From Acidobacteriota bacterium (GTDB lineage Bacteria; Acidobacteriota; Aminicenantia; UBA2199): DNA of 5,759 bases. A program made the translations under genes and the position numbers. The notes below the pieces were generated by a model. That model was given only the letters and a program-made list of their open reading frames with translations, was not told the origin of the DNA and did not search any database. The DNA lies in contig JAQUQF010000123.1 in NCBI GenBank assembly GCA_028749105.1, positions 1 to 5,759 on the forward strand. The letters are read 5' to 3'. The first letter of the stretch is position 1. Every line of letters starts with the position of its first letter. This document shows, in pieces, positions 4,393 through 5,759 of this stretch.

Positions 4393-5683
4393 CCAGCAGC
4401 CGGTAGAGGAGCCCCTTGACGTCGAATATGGTCGGCCGGGCCGCGACCACGCCGGTCCGACCGCAGGCGAGAAAGGCGTTGTCCTGGCGATGCATGCCGG
4501 TAAAGTGGCTGTTGCCGCTTTCCTGGTCTTTCTCCATCCCCCCCTTGAGGTCGATCCCCGGCTCGGAGAGCAGCACGATGTCGGGAGCATGGGAAATTTG
4601 GCCGCCCTGGTACAATTCTTCCTTCAGATACGCCCGGCGCACGGCTTTCCTTCCCTTGACCTCGTAGCCCGCGAACAGCTGGGTCAGGTCGGTGCGCACC
4701 TTCTCGTAATCGCCCGCGGCCACGGCTCCCTTGGGGTACTTCCCCTTCGTGTGCACGTACAGCCGCGACGGGTCGAGGGCGAAGGCTGTCGCGCGGCCGC
4801 TGATTCCGGGCAGTCCTTTGGCGCCCGAATTCTCGCTGGCGAAAAAGCCGTTCTTCCTGAGGACCTGGTTGAGATAGACCTCGCTGCGGATGGGGCCGAA
4901 CCCGTGGTCGGAGAGGGCGACGATCTCCACGTTGTCCATGGCCGCGGCGCGCTCCAGGAAATCGGCGGCCGCCTGGTCGACCTCATCAAAGAAGGAGGCG
5001 AACTCGCCGTGGAACTCGTGACCGGCGTCGGCATAGGCGTCATAGAGGAAGTGCTGCAGCCGGTCGGTGCCGGTCACCGTGAACATGAAGACGTCCCACT
5101 CCTCCTTTTCCCACAGCATGCCGGCAACCTGGCGCCGCACCTTGAGGGCACAATGCAGGTCGGCCAGGAACTCGGCCTTGCGATCCTTGCCCTTGCCGGC
5201 GTCGACGTCGATCTGGTATCCCGCCTGCGTGAGCATGGGGAGGTAGCGGGCCGGGTATACGGCCTTTTCCAGGTCGAGGGCCACGAAGCCCGAGACCAGC
5301 ACTCCCGGGATGGGCCGTGCCGGGTAGGTGGCGGGCAGGTTGATGATCACCGAGCGCAGGTGGCGGGCGCCGAGCTCGCAAAAGAACGGCTCAACCTTCA
5401 GGTCGCGGAAGTCGGGGAAACGGTACTGGTAGGAGCCGGGAACGAGGTCGACAAAGCCGTATATCCCGTGCTCTCCGGCCTGGGTCCCGGTCATGAAGCT
5501 CGACCAGGAGACGGCTGAAATCTCGGGTATGGAGGCGGACATGCGGGCAACCGAACCGGCGAAGAACTTCTTCATCCGCGGCAGGAGCGACGGCTGGTTG
5601 TCACCGCCGGCGAGCATCTCGTAGGAAACTCCGTCCAGGCCGATAATCAGGAGTTTCTTGCCCTGCCTGCCGATGGTCCTCAC
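4385..5683 (-). CDS. Alkaline phosphatase superfamily phosphodiesterase/nucleotide pyrophosphatase
   Basis: The 432-residue metalloenzyme resembles the type I phosphodiesterase/nucleotide pyrophosphatase branch of the alkaline phosphatase fold. Expected two-metal-site residues are visible: Asp17 in IIGLDGVSYEM, a probable nucleophile Ser61 in VSWSSFMTG (where relatives have Thr or Ser), GEHGIYGF (70-77), Asp207 and His211 in TGTDRLQHFLY, Asp259-His260 in ALSDHGFGP, and His398 in FTGMHR. The C-terminus has the usual FLACG and ARPTIFDVKGLLYRLL pattern. There is no signal peptide, so it is probably cytosolic. Its substrate cannot be read from sequence; nucleotide, phospholipid-headgroup or glycan phosphoesters are all possible in this family. 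The start is GTG at 5683. It is the only reasonable start codon before the first strand, but its ribosome binding site is weak. Its TGA stop lies inside the end of the convergent + strand gene. Confidence 0.9.
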   Translation of the reverse strand: MRTIGRQGKKLLIIGLDGVSYEMLAGGDNQPSLLPRMKKFFAGSVARMSASIPEISAVSWSSFMTGTQAGEHGIYGFVDLVPGSYQYRFPDFRDLKVEPFFCELGARHLRSVIINLPATYPARPIPGVLVSGFVALDLEKAVYPARYLPMLTQAGYQIDVDAGKGKDRKAEFLADLHCALKVRRQVAGMLWEKEEWDVFMFTVTGTDRLQHFLYDAYADAGHEFHGEFASFFDEVDQAAADFLERAAAMDNVEIVALSDHGFGPIRSEVYLNQVLRKNGFFASENSGAKGLPGISGRATAFALDPSRLYVHTKGKYPKGAVAAGDYEKVRTDLTQLFAGYEVKGRKAVRRAYLKEELYQGGQISHAPDIVLLSEPGIDLKGGMEKDQESGNSHFTGMHRQDNAFLACGRTGVVAARPTIFDVKGLLYRLLAT

Positions 5684-5709
5684 CTCGAAGTCCGGGCGGC
5701 CGTCATCCT

Positions 5710-5759
5710 CTACACCACGAAGGGATTGCCGTGCCTGAGGATGGCTTCGGCCACTTCCT
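5710..5759 (-). CDS. Possible 3' end of an upstream gene, truncated by the window edge
   Basis: One minus-strand frame reads EVAEAILRHGNPFVV and stops at TAG (5712-5710), 26 bases before the GTG of the phosphodiesterase. The composition looks protein-like, and the spacing suits an operon in which this gene precedes the phosphodiesterase. Only 15 residues are visible, so no family can be named. It could be chance, because another frame is also open across this stretch. Confidence 0.4.
   Translation of the reverse strand, partial: EVAEAILRHGNPFVV

Noticed and set aside
3316..4590. 424-residue minus-strand open frame opposite the helical-repeat gene
   Set aside because: It is a GC-driven shadow. 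It runs into the phosphodiesterase gene on the same strand in a different frame, and its composition (His, Gln, Asp, Leu rich) is typical of antisense reading.
4490..5518. 342-residue plus-strand open frame opposite the phosphodiesterase
   Set aside because: The minus-strand protein has all metal-binding motifs of its family. This frame has none of its own and no ribosome binding site.
5684..5759. N-terminal extension of the phosphodiesterase to the window edge
   Set aside because: The frame is open upstream, but it offers no start codon and reads as Gly/Arg-rich sequence. The family normally begins just before the first beta strand, as with the GTG at 5683.

Overview
This is a GC-rich bacterial window holding a core housekeeping cluster, a short unusual intergenic element, and two less familiar genes. 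Both tRNA genes lack an encoded CCA tail. The combination of a pgk-tpiA-secG-tRNA run, a RodZ-like protein and an uncharacterised helical-repeat protein suggests an Acidobacteriota/Aminicenantota- or Desulfobacterota-like lineage. That placement is a weak inference; nothing here fixes the taxonomy.

Layout. Positions 1-1019 (+) are the 3' part of pgk (phosphoglycerate kinase). It overlaps tpiA (triosephosphate isomerase, 1016-1771) by four bases. secG (SecYEG translocase subunit) follows at 1780-2112, with its ribosome binding site laid over the tpiA stop codon. A near-consensus extended -10 promoter (1712-1740) lies inside the end of tpiA. It probably gives secG and the tRNAs their own supply of transcript, independent of the glycolytic operon. 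tRNA-Leu(GAG) (2167-2250) and tRNA-Ser(GCU) (2257-2346) come next.

The gap between tRNA-Ser and the next gene (2347-2615) is the most interesting part. The last 17 bases from the tRNA-Ser T-loop onward are repeated at 2537-2553. The nine tRNA bases that should precede this copy lie 88 bases upstream, at 2440-2448, so a second tRNA-Ser 3' end appears split inside its T-loop. The 88-base insert folds almost completely: one 9-bp hairpin, then four helices meeting at a junction with no unpaired bases. Just upstream is an inverted copy of the tRNA-Ser T-arm (21 of 22 bases). It looks like a tiny non-coding element that targets tRNA ends, or the remnant of an integration event.

A RodZ-like membrane protein (2616-3365, possibly made from a leaderless transcript) and a 340-residue helical-repeat protein of unknown role (3370-4392) form a tight pair on the + strand. 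Convergent to them, on the - strand, is an alkaline-phosphatase-superfamily phosphodiesterase (4385-5683). The 3' ends of the two converging genes overlap by 8 bp. A few codons of a further - strand gene may enter at the right edge.
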